From NCBI RefSeq assembly GCF_003762925.1, contig NZ_RJUK01000001.1, positions 434,001-498,000 of the forward strand: a DNA stretch of 64,000 nt, given 5' to 3'. The notes under the pieces were generated by a model. It did not search any database, had not been told where the DNA came from, and saw nothing but the letters and a program-made list of their open reading frames with translations. This stretch comes from Marinimicrobium koreense. Its GTDB lineage: Bacteria > Pseudomonadota > Gammaproteobacteria > Pseudomonadales > Cellvibrionaceae. The translations under genes and the position numbers were made by a program. Numbering within the stretch: the first letter of the stretch is position 1; each line of letters opens with the position of its first letter. Below are positions 17,000 through 24,374 of this stretch, in pieces.

Positions 17000-17506
17000 A
17001 TGAAAAAGCCAATAGCAGCTTTGATGATGGTTCTGTTTATCAGCGCCTGTGCGGCACCCGAGGTTTACCTGCCCGCCTCAGACGGCGGCTACGGCTACCG
17101 GGAAAGCCAGATTGCCGATAACCGGTACCGTGTATCGTTCAAAATGCGCGGCGACACCCAGTTTGAAGCCATGGACTACGCCCTGCTACGCGCCGCCGAA
17201 CTAACGTTGATAGCGGACTACGACTGGTTTGTTGTTGCCGACCGGCAAGTCGATGGTGAGAATTGGGAGTCAGGCAGTCAAGTAACCGCAAGCCGCACCC
17301 GGGAGGTGGAGCGCCGCTGCGGCTTGCTCGGCTGCACCACAAGCTCCCGCCCCTCCATGACTTACGGCGCCGAGATCAATTCGGGTAATAGGGCAGAGTC
17401 GGAAGTGATTCTGGAAATCCGTCTGGGCAAGGGCGTACGCCCCACCGAAGTCGACAGCTACGATGCCCTGGAAGTGCGGAACAATCTGCGCAAGCGTGTG
17501 AATTAG
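17000..17506 (+). CDS. CC0125/CC1285-family lipoprotein
   Basis: A 168-residue lipoprotein (lipobox FISAC, Cys17). The sequence GYGYRESQIADNRYRVSFKMRGDTQFEAMDYALLRAAELT is the family hallmark, with the conserved helix followed by YDWFVV. A Cys pair in RRCGLLGCTTS may form a disulfide. The ribosome site GGGAGGT is strong. It is 39 bases after the anti-sigma gene, so it may be in the same operon. Function unknown. Confidence 0.85.
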   Translation: MKKPIAALMMVLFISACAAPEVYLPASDGGYGYRESQIADNRYRVSFKMRGDTQFEAMDYALLRAAELTLIADYDWFVVADRQVDGENWESGSQVTASRTREVERRCGLLGCTTSSRPSMTYGAEINSGNRAESEVILEIRLGKGVRPTEVDSYDALEVRNNLRKRVN

Positions 17507-17609
17507 GGAGGAGGTGGTGGTCCAGATCGGGCATGTTGGTTGGGCTGTCTGGATCCTGTGACTGTCCGAAAATGGTTATCAAGCGCTTCCTGATGTCGCG
17601 CGCCACCGT

Positions 17610-17625
17610 TGTGAGCCTATTCACA
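17610..17625 (+). promoter_or_regulatory. CRP/Vfr-type binding site
   Basis: TGTGA, six bases, TCACA: a perfect match to the CRP core. It is centred about 70 bases before the start predicted from the downstream promoter, which is the spacing for class I activation. It would make the type VI effector operon cAMP-CRP (or Vfr) responsive. Confidence 0.7.
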
Positions 17626-17652
17626 AAACGGTAACCGGCGGCCACGCTCAAC

Positions 17653-17681
17653 TTGCGGCTTCTCAGCTCGCTGATTAGAAT
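17653..17681 (+). promoter_or_regulatory. Sigma-70 promoter of the effector operon
   Basis: TTGCGG (17653-17658), 17-base spacer, TAGAAT (17676-17681). Start of transcription would be near 17688, about 33 bases before the first ATG at 17721. The weak -35 box fits the need for an activator at the CRP-type site upstream. The rest of the 214-base gap 17507-17720 shows nothing else. Confidence 0.5.
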
Positions 17682-17720
17682 TCGGTCTGGTTCCAATGTC
17701 TGACCAAGGACGATGCGTAT

Positions 17721-18821
17721 ATGGACGACGCGCCACAACTCTATCTTTCCGGCATGGGCATGGTAAACGCCATTGGTGGCTCCGTTTCCATGGTTTCGGC
17801 GGCGGCCGGTGCCGGTATCAACCGCTACACCCTCTCCCGCTTTGTCGATGATAGCGGCAACCCCATCCGGTTGGCGCCGGTGCCCGATGAAGTGTTTGAC
17901 CACCCGGACTGGGCGCTGGATGAGGGAGACTTTCACAGCGAACCGCAAGACCATGCGATCAAAATGGCGCTTCACGCTTTGGGTCAGTTGGCGGAGCAGG
18001 GCGCTTTTCCCGAGCAGGCGCCGTTGATTCTGGCCATGAACGAGCCCGAGCTGTGTGCCGACTGCCTTCCCCTGGATAAATTCAAAGCCAACCTGGCCCT
18101 GTCCGGCCATGACTGGCTGTCGCCGGAACTGCTACGAAGCCTGCACACGGGCCGCGCGGCGGGTCTGGAAGCCGTGGCCTTCGCCTATGATTACCTGGTG
18201 GAGACTTACCCGCAAGGCATGGTCATTGGCGCCAGCGACTCACCCAACAATTACACCCGCCTGCGCATACCGGAACAGCAGAACCGGCTCCTGACCTTGG
18301 GACCAAACGATGGCTACGCGCCGGGGGAGGGCGCGGCGTTTTTGGTGCTGACCGCAGACCCGGCGAGGGCTCTGGAGGAGAACGGGCAAATCATCGTGGT
18401 ACATCCGCCGGGCCTGGCGCGGGAAGTCGGGCATTGGTTCAGCGACGAACCCTATCGGGGCGAGGGGCTGGACGCCGCGTTCAAAGCGGCGCTGGCGGAC
18501 TACAACGGCCCGGCCATTCACAGTATTTACAGCAGCATGAACGGCGAACGTTACTGGGCCAAGGAATACGGCGTGGCCATGACCCGTAGCGGGGACCGGC
18601 TGGGCGACGACGTCCAACTGGTGCACCCCGCCGAGCATTACGGCGACCTGGGCAGCGCCACGGCCCCCTCGCTGCTGGCGCTGGCGGCATTTGATCTGCT
18701 GAAAAACACCAGGGCGCAAAGCCATCTGGTGTACAGCTCATCCGATGCCGGCCTGCGCGGTGCATTGATTGTAGAGAAACGCCCCAGGGCAATGGAAATC
18801 AGCAAAGGAGAAGCGGTATGA
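17721..18821 (+). CDS. Ketosynthase-like protein lacking the catalytic Cys
   Basis: A 366-residue thiolase-fold protein. The segment GRAAGLEAVAFAYDYLV matches the ketosynthase nucleophile helix, but the place of the catalytic Cys is Arg in TGRAAG. The C-terminal motif HYGDLGSATAPSLLAL retains the His-Gly-x-Leu-Gly pattern. It is therefore probably not a condensing enzyme. It overlaps a Tle1-type phospholipase gene by 4 bases, and its likely use is as an adaptor or chaperone for that effector. Similar proteins annotated as 3-oxoacyl-ACP synthases do occur beside type VI effectors. The start has AAGGA a little far upstream. Confidence 0.75.
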   Translation: MDDAPQLYLSGMGMVNAIGGSVSMVSAAAGAGINRYTLSRFVDDSGNPIRLAPVPDEVFDHPDWALDEGDFHSEPQDHAIKMALHALGQLAEQGAFPEQAPLILAMNEPELCADCLPLDKFKANLALSGHDWLSPELLRSLHTGRAAGLEAVAFAYDYLVETYPQGMVIGASDSPNNYTRLRIPEQQNRLLTLGPNDGYAPGEGAAFLVLTADPARALEENGQIIVVHPPGLAREVGHWFSDEPYRGEGLDAAFKAALADYNGPAIHSIYSSMNGERYWAKEYGVAMTRSGDRLGDDVQLVHPAEHYGDLGSATAPSLLALAAFDLLKNTRAQSHLVYSSSDAGLRGALIVEKRPRAMEISKGEAV

Positions 18822-20140
18822 CACAGGTGGGAGAGGGCGTGTTTGTGCCCCAGCCGCCCAATAGTGGCGGTGATGAGGATGACGAGGGCAAGAAAAAGCT
18901 CAGTGTTCGGCTGTTGTTGTTTTTTGATGGGACGGCCAATAATCGCACGAATGTGGAGGAGCGAGAGAGGAATACTGAGGTGTATCAGGTGTTGGCCGAT
19001 CAGTGGGTGGATTTAAAAGCTTACCAAAGCTATAACAATGGTAGGTCCAATATTGCTCTGTTGGAGGCGCAAGTCGATGACAGGACGCCACCAAATGGCT
19101 TCGACTATGCCCGGAAATTGTATGTCGAAGGTGCTGGCACCGAAGATCGCGAGGCGGACCATCGCAAGGGGTTGGCGATGGGGACGGGCTCTACAGGGAT
19201 AGACGCTAAAGTAACAAAAGGGATTCGACTTGCCGTTGGAAACATACGAGAGCTGTTTCAGAATTCCGGGGAAGATTCAACTCTGAAAAAGTTGACCATT
19301 GATCTATTTGGTTTTAGTCGTGGGGCTGCAAGTGCCCGCTATTGTATCCATAAGCTCATGGACGCAGGCGGTGAGCCAATATCCGAGCAGCTGGAGGTTG
19401 AGGGATTTCCCGCCGATAAAATCGAGATCAACCTGGTCGGGCTCTTTGATACTGTTTCCTCCCACGGGATGTCGTTCAATAACGATGTGAAGGCACTAAA
19501 GCTGGACTCGATTCGCAGGGCCAATCGCGTTATCCAGCTAGAGGCTTCGGAGGAGTACCGGAGTAACTTCTCCCTGACCACTATTGATAGCGCCGGAGGA
19601 AAAGGGCAGCGCATTTGTCTGCCCGGCGCCCATAGCGATGTGGGTGGAGGCTACCGCTCTGGTCCCGAGGCTCAGATCGTCTATCGGGGGCATCAGCGGG
19701 ATCGCCACAGCGATCGGGACTGGCTTCTGGCGCAAGGCTGGTATCGCCCGGAGGAGCTGAGGTTACCCACATCCCGCAATACATTGAGCCACGTTATCCA
19801 TGCTGAGCGGGAGCTGGTAAAAACCAGCTATAGCAAAATCCCGCTGGAACTTATGGCGGAGTTTATTCAGGGCGAGGGAGTCAGCATGAACTCGAAAGAA
19901 TTTTCCAAGCTTATTGACTTGAGTAAGGAATCCGAGGAGCTTCGGCAGCTACAGGCCCGTATAAAGGCCTATGTGGTTTCAGCAGGGGCGGACTCCCGGC
20001 CGGAACACTGGCAGAGGCAAGACCCGTTGCTCTATGTGATCCGCCATCAATACTTGCACCTCTCCGCGCACTATTCGAGTGTGGGGATGTCTCCGAGACT
20101 TCACGAAGGTCAACGCAGGCGAAAATACCATGAAGGTTAA
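18818..20140 (+). CDS. Tle1-type (DUF2235) phospholipase, probable type VI effector
   Basis: A 440-residue alpha/beta hydrolase of the DUF2235 family. The N-terminus VRLLLFFDGTANN is typical. The nucleophile motif GFSRG puts Ser at 167; Asp211 in GLFDTVSSHG and His272 in LPGAHSDVGGGY complete the triad. Tle1 proteins are phospholipases delivered by type VI secretion to kill competitors. The first 28 residues (Gly, Asp and Glu-rich) are disordered. No VgrG, PAAR or structural type VI gene is in the window, so it would be an orphan cassette serving a system elsewhere. The next gene, a lipoprotein, is the likely immunity gene. Confidence 0.88.
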   Translation: MTQVGEGVFVPQPPNSGGDEDDEGKKKLSVRLLLFFDGTANNRTNVEERERNTEVYQVLADQWVDLKAYQSYNNGRSNIALLEAQVDDRTPPNGFDYARKLYVEGAGTEDREADHRKGLAMGTGSTGIDAKVTKGIRLAVGNIRELFQNSGEDSTLKKLTIDLFGFSRGAASARYCIHKLMDAGGEPISEQLEVEGFPADKIEINLVGLFDTVSSHGMSFNNDVKALKLDSIRRANRVIQLEASEEYRSNFSLTTIDSAGGKGQRICLPGAHSDVGGGYRSGPEAQIVYRGHQRDRHSDRDWLLAQGWYRPEELRLPTSRNTLSHVIHAERELVKTSYSKIPLELMAEFIQGEGVSMNSKEFSKLIDLSKESEELRQLQARIKAYVVSAGADSRPEHWQRQDPLLYVIRHQYLHLSAHYSSVGMSPRLHEGQRRRKYHEG

Positions 20141-21152
20141 AACCCGACGTCGATTCACTTTGCTATCGGCACTACTCTTATTATTCGGTTGTGAGGATTC
20201 TATGACCAAAGCGGAATGGTTGGCTTCTGAGTCAGCGCCAGATGAATACCCAATGAAAGTGATTTCCGGAACTTTTCTATATCCGGGCGAAGATCATGGA
20301 CTTTACATCCCTGACGGTAAAACGGTCTATCACGGCTGGGGAATGCCCGTATCTACCCACGTGACCGGTCCGGATCAAAAGCCATTGCCGGATAGGTTGA
20401 GAATTACCTATTACTCCTACCTAGAAGATCAGTTCTACCGGGGTGAGTTTGAGCTCCCCTATGAAACCATCGTTCGGAGTTTTAACGAGGGGTACAGCGA
20501 CCATAAAACACCTGCCGGTCATTTGACCTATCGGCGAATAACCGTGGGCATGGCACCTGGCGGCAACGTCGCAGTATGGCTCGTCGGTATTGGCAAAACC
20601 ACCGAAGTATTTTTTGGGAAGGCTGAACCCATCGATTACGACTGGGCGAAGTACTGGAAAGACTCGTTCATGAATGACCATCCTGAGCCGAGAGAGGAGT
20701 ACTTTGAGGAGTCATTGGAGGAGTTTCTCACGCCAGAGCAGCGAAAACGCCTCGAAACCGAAGGCATACCCTTCGACAAATGGGAGCGAATGCGCACCCA
20801 CTACCATTGGCAGCCCGAGTTCTTCCGTATGGCGGGGCCGGATTCTCCGGGAACGATCAATTACCTCAACGGCGAGCTCTATCACTTACGCTACCCCCTC
20901 ACCGAGGAAGACGCCGCCAAGCCCAGGCCCTTACCCAAGCGCATGAGTTTCCACAGCGGCAAGTATCTTTTCATCATCCATTTCGATGAGGACGAGATGT
21001 TGAGCGTGTTCGAAAAGATGGCTGAAAGCGATAACCCCCTCTATCTGGATATCGCACCCGGAATCCCCCGGTCAGAAACCGCCATCCGGGTGAGAAGTCA
21101 GGAAGATGAGCATATTGACCTTGAGAAGTTTACCGTGGAGGAGATCAATTAG
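20130..21152 (+). CDS. DUF2931 lipoprotein, probable immunity protein (Tli1-like)
   Basis: A 340-residue lipoprotein: N-terminal Lys/Arg-rich signal and lipobox LLFGC (Cys21). The body has the DUF2931 features HGWGMPVSTHVTGPDQKPLPDRL and MAPGGNVAVWLVGIGKTTEVFFGKAEPID. DUF2931 genes commonly follow phospholipase effectors, where a periplasmic lipoprotein neutralises the incoming enzyme. This gene overlaps the effector stop by 11 bases, giving translational coupling. The ATG at 20130 was chosen because it starts the signal peptide. Some Glu-rich insertion (about residues 188-215) lengthens it beyond the usual size for the family. Confidence 0.82.
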   Translation: MKVKTRRRFTLLSALLLLFGCEDSMTKAEWLASESAPDEYPMKVISGTFLYPGEDHGLYIPDGKTVYHGWGMPVSTHVTGPDQKPLPDRLRITYYSYLEDQFYRGEFELPYETIVRSFNEGYSDHKTPAGHLTYRRITVGMAPGGNVAVWLVGIGKTTEVFFGKAEPIDYDWAKYWKDSFMNDHPEPREEYFEESLEEFLTPEQRKRLETEGIPFDKWERMRTHYHWQPEFFRMAGPDSPGTINYLNGELYHLRYPLTEEDAAKPRPLPKRMSFHSGKYLFIIHFDEDEMLSVFEKMAESDNPLYLDIAPGIPRSETAIRVRSQEDEHIDLEKFTVEEIN

Positions 21153-21195
21153 CCCCACATCGAGCCATCGGACGTGGACCGTTGCCCGAAACACC

Positions 21196-21320
21196 TTACG
21201 GCGGATGCGCCTTCGGCTTATCCGCCCTACGCGAGTTGGGGACGGCGAGTGCGTTGCGGATAGGAGTGGGGCTTGAGTAGGGCGGATCGGTCCGACGCAT
21301 CGGAGCGCATCCGCCGTAAC
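21196..21320. repeat. Two REP-like palindromes
   Basis: Units at 21196-21233 (TTACGGCGGAT to ATCCGCCCTACGCG) and 21277-21320 (GTAGGGCGGAT to ATCCGCCGTAAC) are in opposite orientation with about 40 bases between. They follow the effector operon and may act as its transcription end. The second has a longer centre (CGGTCCGACGCATCGGAGCG). Confidence 0.85.
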
Positions 21321-21385
21321 CCAACGATGATGACTGTTCCTACAGGCTTTGCTGAGCTGTATCTTGGAGGCGGATCACAAGAAAG

Positions 21386-21444
21386 AAGTGGTACCAGAGG
21401 CCGGACTCGAACCGGCACACCCTCGCGGGCGGGGGATTTTGAAT
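21386..21444 (-). repeat. Attachment-site repeat, left (displaced tRNA-Leu 3' end)
   Basis: Identical over 59 bases to 31287-31345. It contains the 3' terminal 55 bases of tRNA-Leu including CCA, cut within the anticodon stem. No 5' half follows it, so this is the displaced chromosomal copy. It lies on the opposite side of the element from the intact tRNA. Confidence 0.95.
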
Positions 21445-21560
21445 TATTTGTGTTGTTTTTTGCTGTTATTTGCAATTCCTTTAAAAACAATGACTTAACA
21501 AAAATTTGGTTGGTTGTTCTTTGAACAATCTTGCCAAAATACGCGGTTATTTGAAACAAT

Positions 21561-21582
21561 GCGTCTACTATGTGTCTACTTT
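21561..21582 (+). repeat. Probable integrase arm-type site, left
   Basis: A 22-base sequence starting GCGTCTACTATG and ending GTCTACTTT, with one mismatch to 31210-31231 at the other end. Each copy holds two GTCTACT units 11 bases apart. A second weaker pair (GGTTGGTTGTTCTTT at 21508 and TGTTGGTTGTGCTTT at 31001) accompanies them. Confidence 0.65.
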
Positions 21583-21610
21583 CAGGCACAAATGACTCTG
21601 GGAAGACGCA

Positions 21611-22807
21611 ATGCCGCAGCTCAAAATCAGCAAACGAACCGTCGATGCGGTGACTCCGCCGGACCCCACCCCGGAGGGTAAACCCACCCAGGTCTTCTAC
21701 CGGGATACGGAGCTGACCGGCTTTGGTCTGAAAGTCACCAACGCCGGTACAAAGACCTATGTGGTAGAAGCTCGGGTCCAGGGAAAGCCCAAACGCATTA
21801 CCCTGGGCAAACACGGCCCATTGACCGCCGAGCAGGCCCGGCGGAAGGCGCAAGGCCTGCTGGGCGATATTGCCATGGGCAAAGACCCGAATGCGGAGAA
21901 GCGGGAGTATCTGACCCGGGGCGTCACTCTCAAGCAGGTCTATGATGAATACCTGCAAACCCGGCGGGATCTCAAGCCTAACACTCTGCACGACTACAAG
22001 CGCTGTATTGAAGTATCCCTTGGGGATTGGCTGAGCAGGCCCATCGCCGAGATTTCCAAGGAAATGGTGGAGAAGCGGCATCAAAAGCTGGGCTCGACCA
22101 GTCACGCCAGGGCGAACAACACCATGAGAGTGCTCCGAGCGCTGTTCAACTTCGCCATGGAGCAATATGAGGACAAGAACGGCCAACCGATCATCACCTT
22201 GAACCCGGTTAACCGGCTCAGCCGCAATCGCTCCTGGTACACCGTAAAGCGCCGTCAGACCCTGCTGACGCCCTCCCAGCTCAAACCCTGGTATGAGGCC
22301 ACCATGCTGCTGAACCAGGAAACCACACGGGACTACCTGCATTTTCTGCTTATGACCGGACTGCGACGGTCCGAGGCGACCCGCATGACCTGGGAGGACG
22401 TTGATTTTGAAGAGCGGACGTTCATCATTCCCGAAACCAAGAACAAAGAGCCGCACCGGCTGCCCATGTCAGATTTCTTGGAGGACTTGCTGAAAAGGCG
22501 CTACCAGGCTGCCGAGAAGGTCTGGGTCTTCCCTTCGCCGGTCACCGATGGACCGCTAAAAGAGCCAAGGACCGCCATGGCCAAGGTGACAGAGCACTCC
22601 GGTATTGAGTTCAAGCTCCACGACCTGCGCCGAACCTTCATCACCATAGCGGAAAGCCTGGATATACCCGCCTACGCCTTAAAGCGGCTGCTAAACCACA
22701 AGTATTCCAATGACGTTACCGCAGGGTATATCGTGCCCAGCACCGAGCGCCTTCGTATCCCCATGCAGCGCATCACGGACTTTATAAGGGAGAAAATTGA
22801 AGCATGA
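21611..22807 (+). CDS. Tyrosine-recombinase integrase (DUF4102 N-terminus)
   Basis: A 398-residue integrase. The N-terminal arm-binding domain (FYRDTELTGFGLKVTNAGTKTYVVEARVQGKPKRITLGKHG) is of the DUF4102/P4 type. A central SAM-like domain follows (near 105-190). The catalytic domain has Arg in GLRRSE, His-Arg in HDLRRTF, His in LLNHKY and Tyr in TAGYIVPS. It inserts and excises the element at the tRNA-Leu 3' end. It begins 167 bases inside the left repeat and its stop overlaps the next gene by 4 bases. Confidence 0.95.
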   Translation: MPQLKISKRTVDAVTPPDPTPEGKPTQVFYRDTELTGFGLKVTNAGTKTYVVEARVQGKPKRITLGKHGPLTAEQARRKAQGLLGDIAMGKDPNAEKREYLTRGVTLKQVYDEYLQTRRDLKPNTLHDYKRCIEVSLGDWLSRPIAEISKEMVEKRHQKLGSTSHARANNTMRVLRALFNFAMEQYEDKNGQPIITLNPVNRLSRNRSWYTVKRRQTLLTPSQLKPWYEATMLLNQETTRDYLHFLLMTGLRRSEATRMTWEDVDFEERTFIIPETKNKEPHRLPMSDFLEDLLKRRYQAAEKVWVFPSPVTDGPLKEPRTAMAKVTEHSGIEFKLHDLRRTFITIAESLDIPAYALKRLLNHKYSNDVTAGYIVPSTERLRIPMQRITDFIREKIEA

Positions 22808-23616
22808 TTCGCTACTCAGATGCCTTTTCGGACCTAAACCCCCTTGAGGAAGCGTTGCCACTGCAGGAGTTCCACGACGGCCACTACATTGCCCAGGAGG
22901 CAAAAGCGGCATTGCCGGATGGCTTCACCATAGTTGACCTGAATGCGGGTTTGGAAATTCTCATGCAGCTTCGTCTGAAGGACGGAGGTGATATTACCAA
23001 GGGGCGACCCGAATCGACTGGGCTGTATTACACCGCGCCGTTGAGCCACTTTGTGAGCGCAGAGGAGGTCGAATTGCCGGAGCGGCCGAGTGGGGAGCCT
23101 TTCCTCTGGTCCCAAGTCTTTGCCGTGGCGGCTCTGGCATCGGTTGCTGATTTGGTGACGTTCAGCCGTCGACCCGGGGTCTATGACCCAAATTTGGGTG
23201 AGTTTGAGCAGATAATGAAGTCCTCTGAGGAGAGATTGGTGCAGAGCCACCTGGAGCAATTGCCAATGGAGGCCATGGAGTCGCTTGGGTTCTGCCGGCT
23301 GTTTCTGGAAAGGGAGCGCTTTGAATTGGACGCGGCCAAAAGGGAGCAAAAGCGTGGCCAGGGCGTCAGTAAGACAAAGCTCAAGAACTACCACGAGGTG
23401 AAGCTGGCGATCGTGAACCGGTTTAACGAGTTGCGCAAAGAAGACAGCGGTCTATCAGTACGGAAAATGGCCCGAATAATCCTGGGCGACCTGGATGAGC
23501 AGCTTAAACGCATGATGACCAGCGAAGACCCTCAACAGCAGGTTGAGAACTGGTTGGGGCAGTACAAGAAGGGGACCCTCCCAGGGCAGGACCGTTTACC
23601 CCCATACGAGGCCTGA
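22804..23616 (+). CDS. Unrecognised element protein coupled to the integrase
   Basis: A 270-residue soluble protein with no family I can name. It begins in the integrase stop codon (ATGA). The middle is hydrophobic with FLWSQVFAVAALASVADLVTF, and the C-terminal half is charged with a helix-turn-helix-like segment (SGLSVRKMARIILGDLDEQLKR). Genes in this position are common behind DUF4102 integrases in small tRNA-inserted elements, so a role in element regulation or replication is plausible. It may assist the AlpA-like gene downstream. Confidence 0.7.
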   Translation: MIRYSDAFSDLNPLEEALPLQEFHDGHYIAQEAKAALPDGFTIVDLNAGLEILMQLRLKDGGDITKGRPESTGLYYTAPLSHFVSAEEVELPERPSGEPFLWSQVFAVAALASVADLVTFSRRPGVYDPNLGEFEQIMKSSEERLVQSHLEQLPMEAMESLGFCRLFLERERFELDAAKREQKRGQGVSKTKLKNYHEVKLAIVNRFNELRKEDSGLSVRKMARIILGDLDEQLKRMMTSEDPQQQVENWLGQYKKGTLPGQDRLPPYEA

Positions 23617-23727
23617 TGCCGTTTATATAATTCAAGTGACTTCAAGTATATTTGAAGTTATTTGCCCAATTCCTTTCAGTTTGGCCAAGCTTCAAAGTTG
23701 TCTCCAACATACAGACGGAGACAGATC

Positions 23728-23925
23728 ATGGCTAAACTACTCACCACCAAGCAAGCAGCTCAGCACCTGGGTGTTAGCGCAGCCTTTCTCGAAAGAGATC
23801 GCTGGGCGGGCGCTCGCATCCCCTTCATAAAGCTGGGTACTCGCTCGGTTCGCTATCGCAGCGAGGACCTGGAGGACTACATTAACCGGCAGATGCGGCA
23901 CTCCACCACGGAGAATGCCGCATGA
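23728..23925 (+). CDS. AlpA-like helix-turn-helix regulator/excisionase
   Basis: A 65-residue winged-helix protein. LLTTKQAAQHLGVSAAFLERDRW is the MerR/AlpA-type DNA-binding helix pair, and FIKLGTRSVRYRSEDLEDYI is the wing. AlpA-family proteins control integrase genes or act as directionality factors. The ATG at 23728 follows GGAG; an upstream start would be in non-homologous sequence. Its stop overlaps the ATG of the next frame, which spans the palindrome array. Confidence 0.85.
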   Translation: MAKLLTTKQAAQHLGVSAAFLERDRWAGARIPFIKLGTRSVRYRSEDLEDYINRQMRHSTTENAA

Positions 23926-24374
23926 GCTGGCTGGAATCGAGAGGGCAACCTATAGGTTCAAGCCAACCTATAGGTTCAAAGAGACCGAATAGACAACCTT
24001 TAGGTTCTCAACCGGTGAGGGCAGTTAGGTTCAAACCGGTTCTGAACCTAGGCGCGGTACGGCTTTGGGGTGCGAAGGCTAGACCGAACCTTAACCGAAG
24101 TTTTCGGTTCAGGAGCCGGTACATTAACCGAACGCTAACCGAAGTCGTTCGGTTGGGTAACCGAACTTTTGACCGAACCAGTTCGGTTACCCAAGCGACG
24201 GAAGTTCGCCTAAAAGCAATATCTAACCGAAATAGTTCGGTTGGACTAAGCGAACCAGTTCGCTTAACTGACCCGGGAGCGGACCGATCTAGACCGAGAG
24301 TGAGCGTTTTCCCGCCTCTCCGCATTACGCCCACCTCTCATCATCTGGGGAAGGGGGGTTGCCATGAGATCTAA
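23922..24374 (+). CDS. Uncertain ORF across the palindrome array
   Basis: A 150-codon frame coupled to the preceding gene by ATGA and overlapping the Rep start by 11 bases. Its protein is rich in Arg, Asn and Val and reflects the DNA repeats beneath (for example repeated PIGS and RLxxR words), with no fold I recognise. It may be a real basic DNA-binding protein or merely an open frame through the origin. The DNA signal is stronger than the protein signal. Confidence 0.25.
   Translation: MSWLESRGQPIGSSQPIGSKRPNRQPLGSQPVRAVRFKPVLNLGAVRLWGAKARPNLNRSFRFRSRYINRTLTEVVRLGNRTFDRTSSVTQATEVRLKAISNRNSSVGLSEPVRLTDPGADRSRPRVSVFPPLRITPTSHHLGKGGCHEI
23947..24266. repeat. Palindrome array, candidate replication origin
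   Basis: About ten palindromes in 320 bases. First AACCTATAGGTT twice (18 bases apart) and AACCTTTAGGTT once. Then TAGGTTC/GAACCTA around AACCGGTT. Then several AACCGAA/TTCGGTT pairs, including a perfect 12-base pair (GGGTAACCGAAC, 24155-24166, with GTTCGGTTACCC, 24181-24192). Last, TAAGCGAAC/GTTCGCTTA (24247-24266). The arms change stepwise. It lies directly before the HUH initiator gene, as expected of an origin with iterons or hairpins. Confidence 0.75.

Noticed and set aside
23947-24266. Possible CRISPR array in the mobile element
   Set aside because: Repeats are short palindromes of changing sequence without constant-length spacers.
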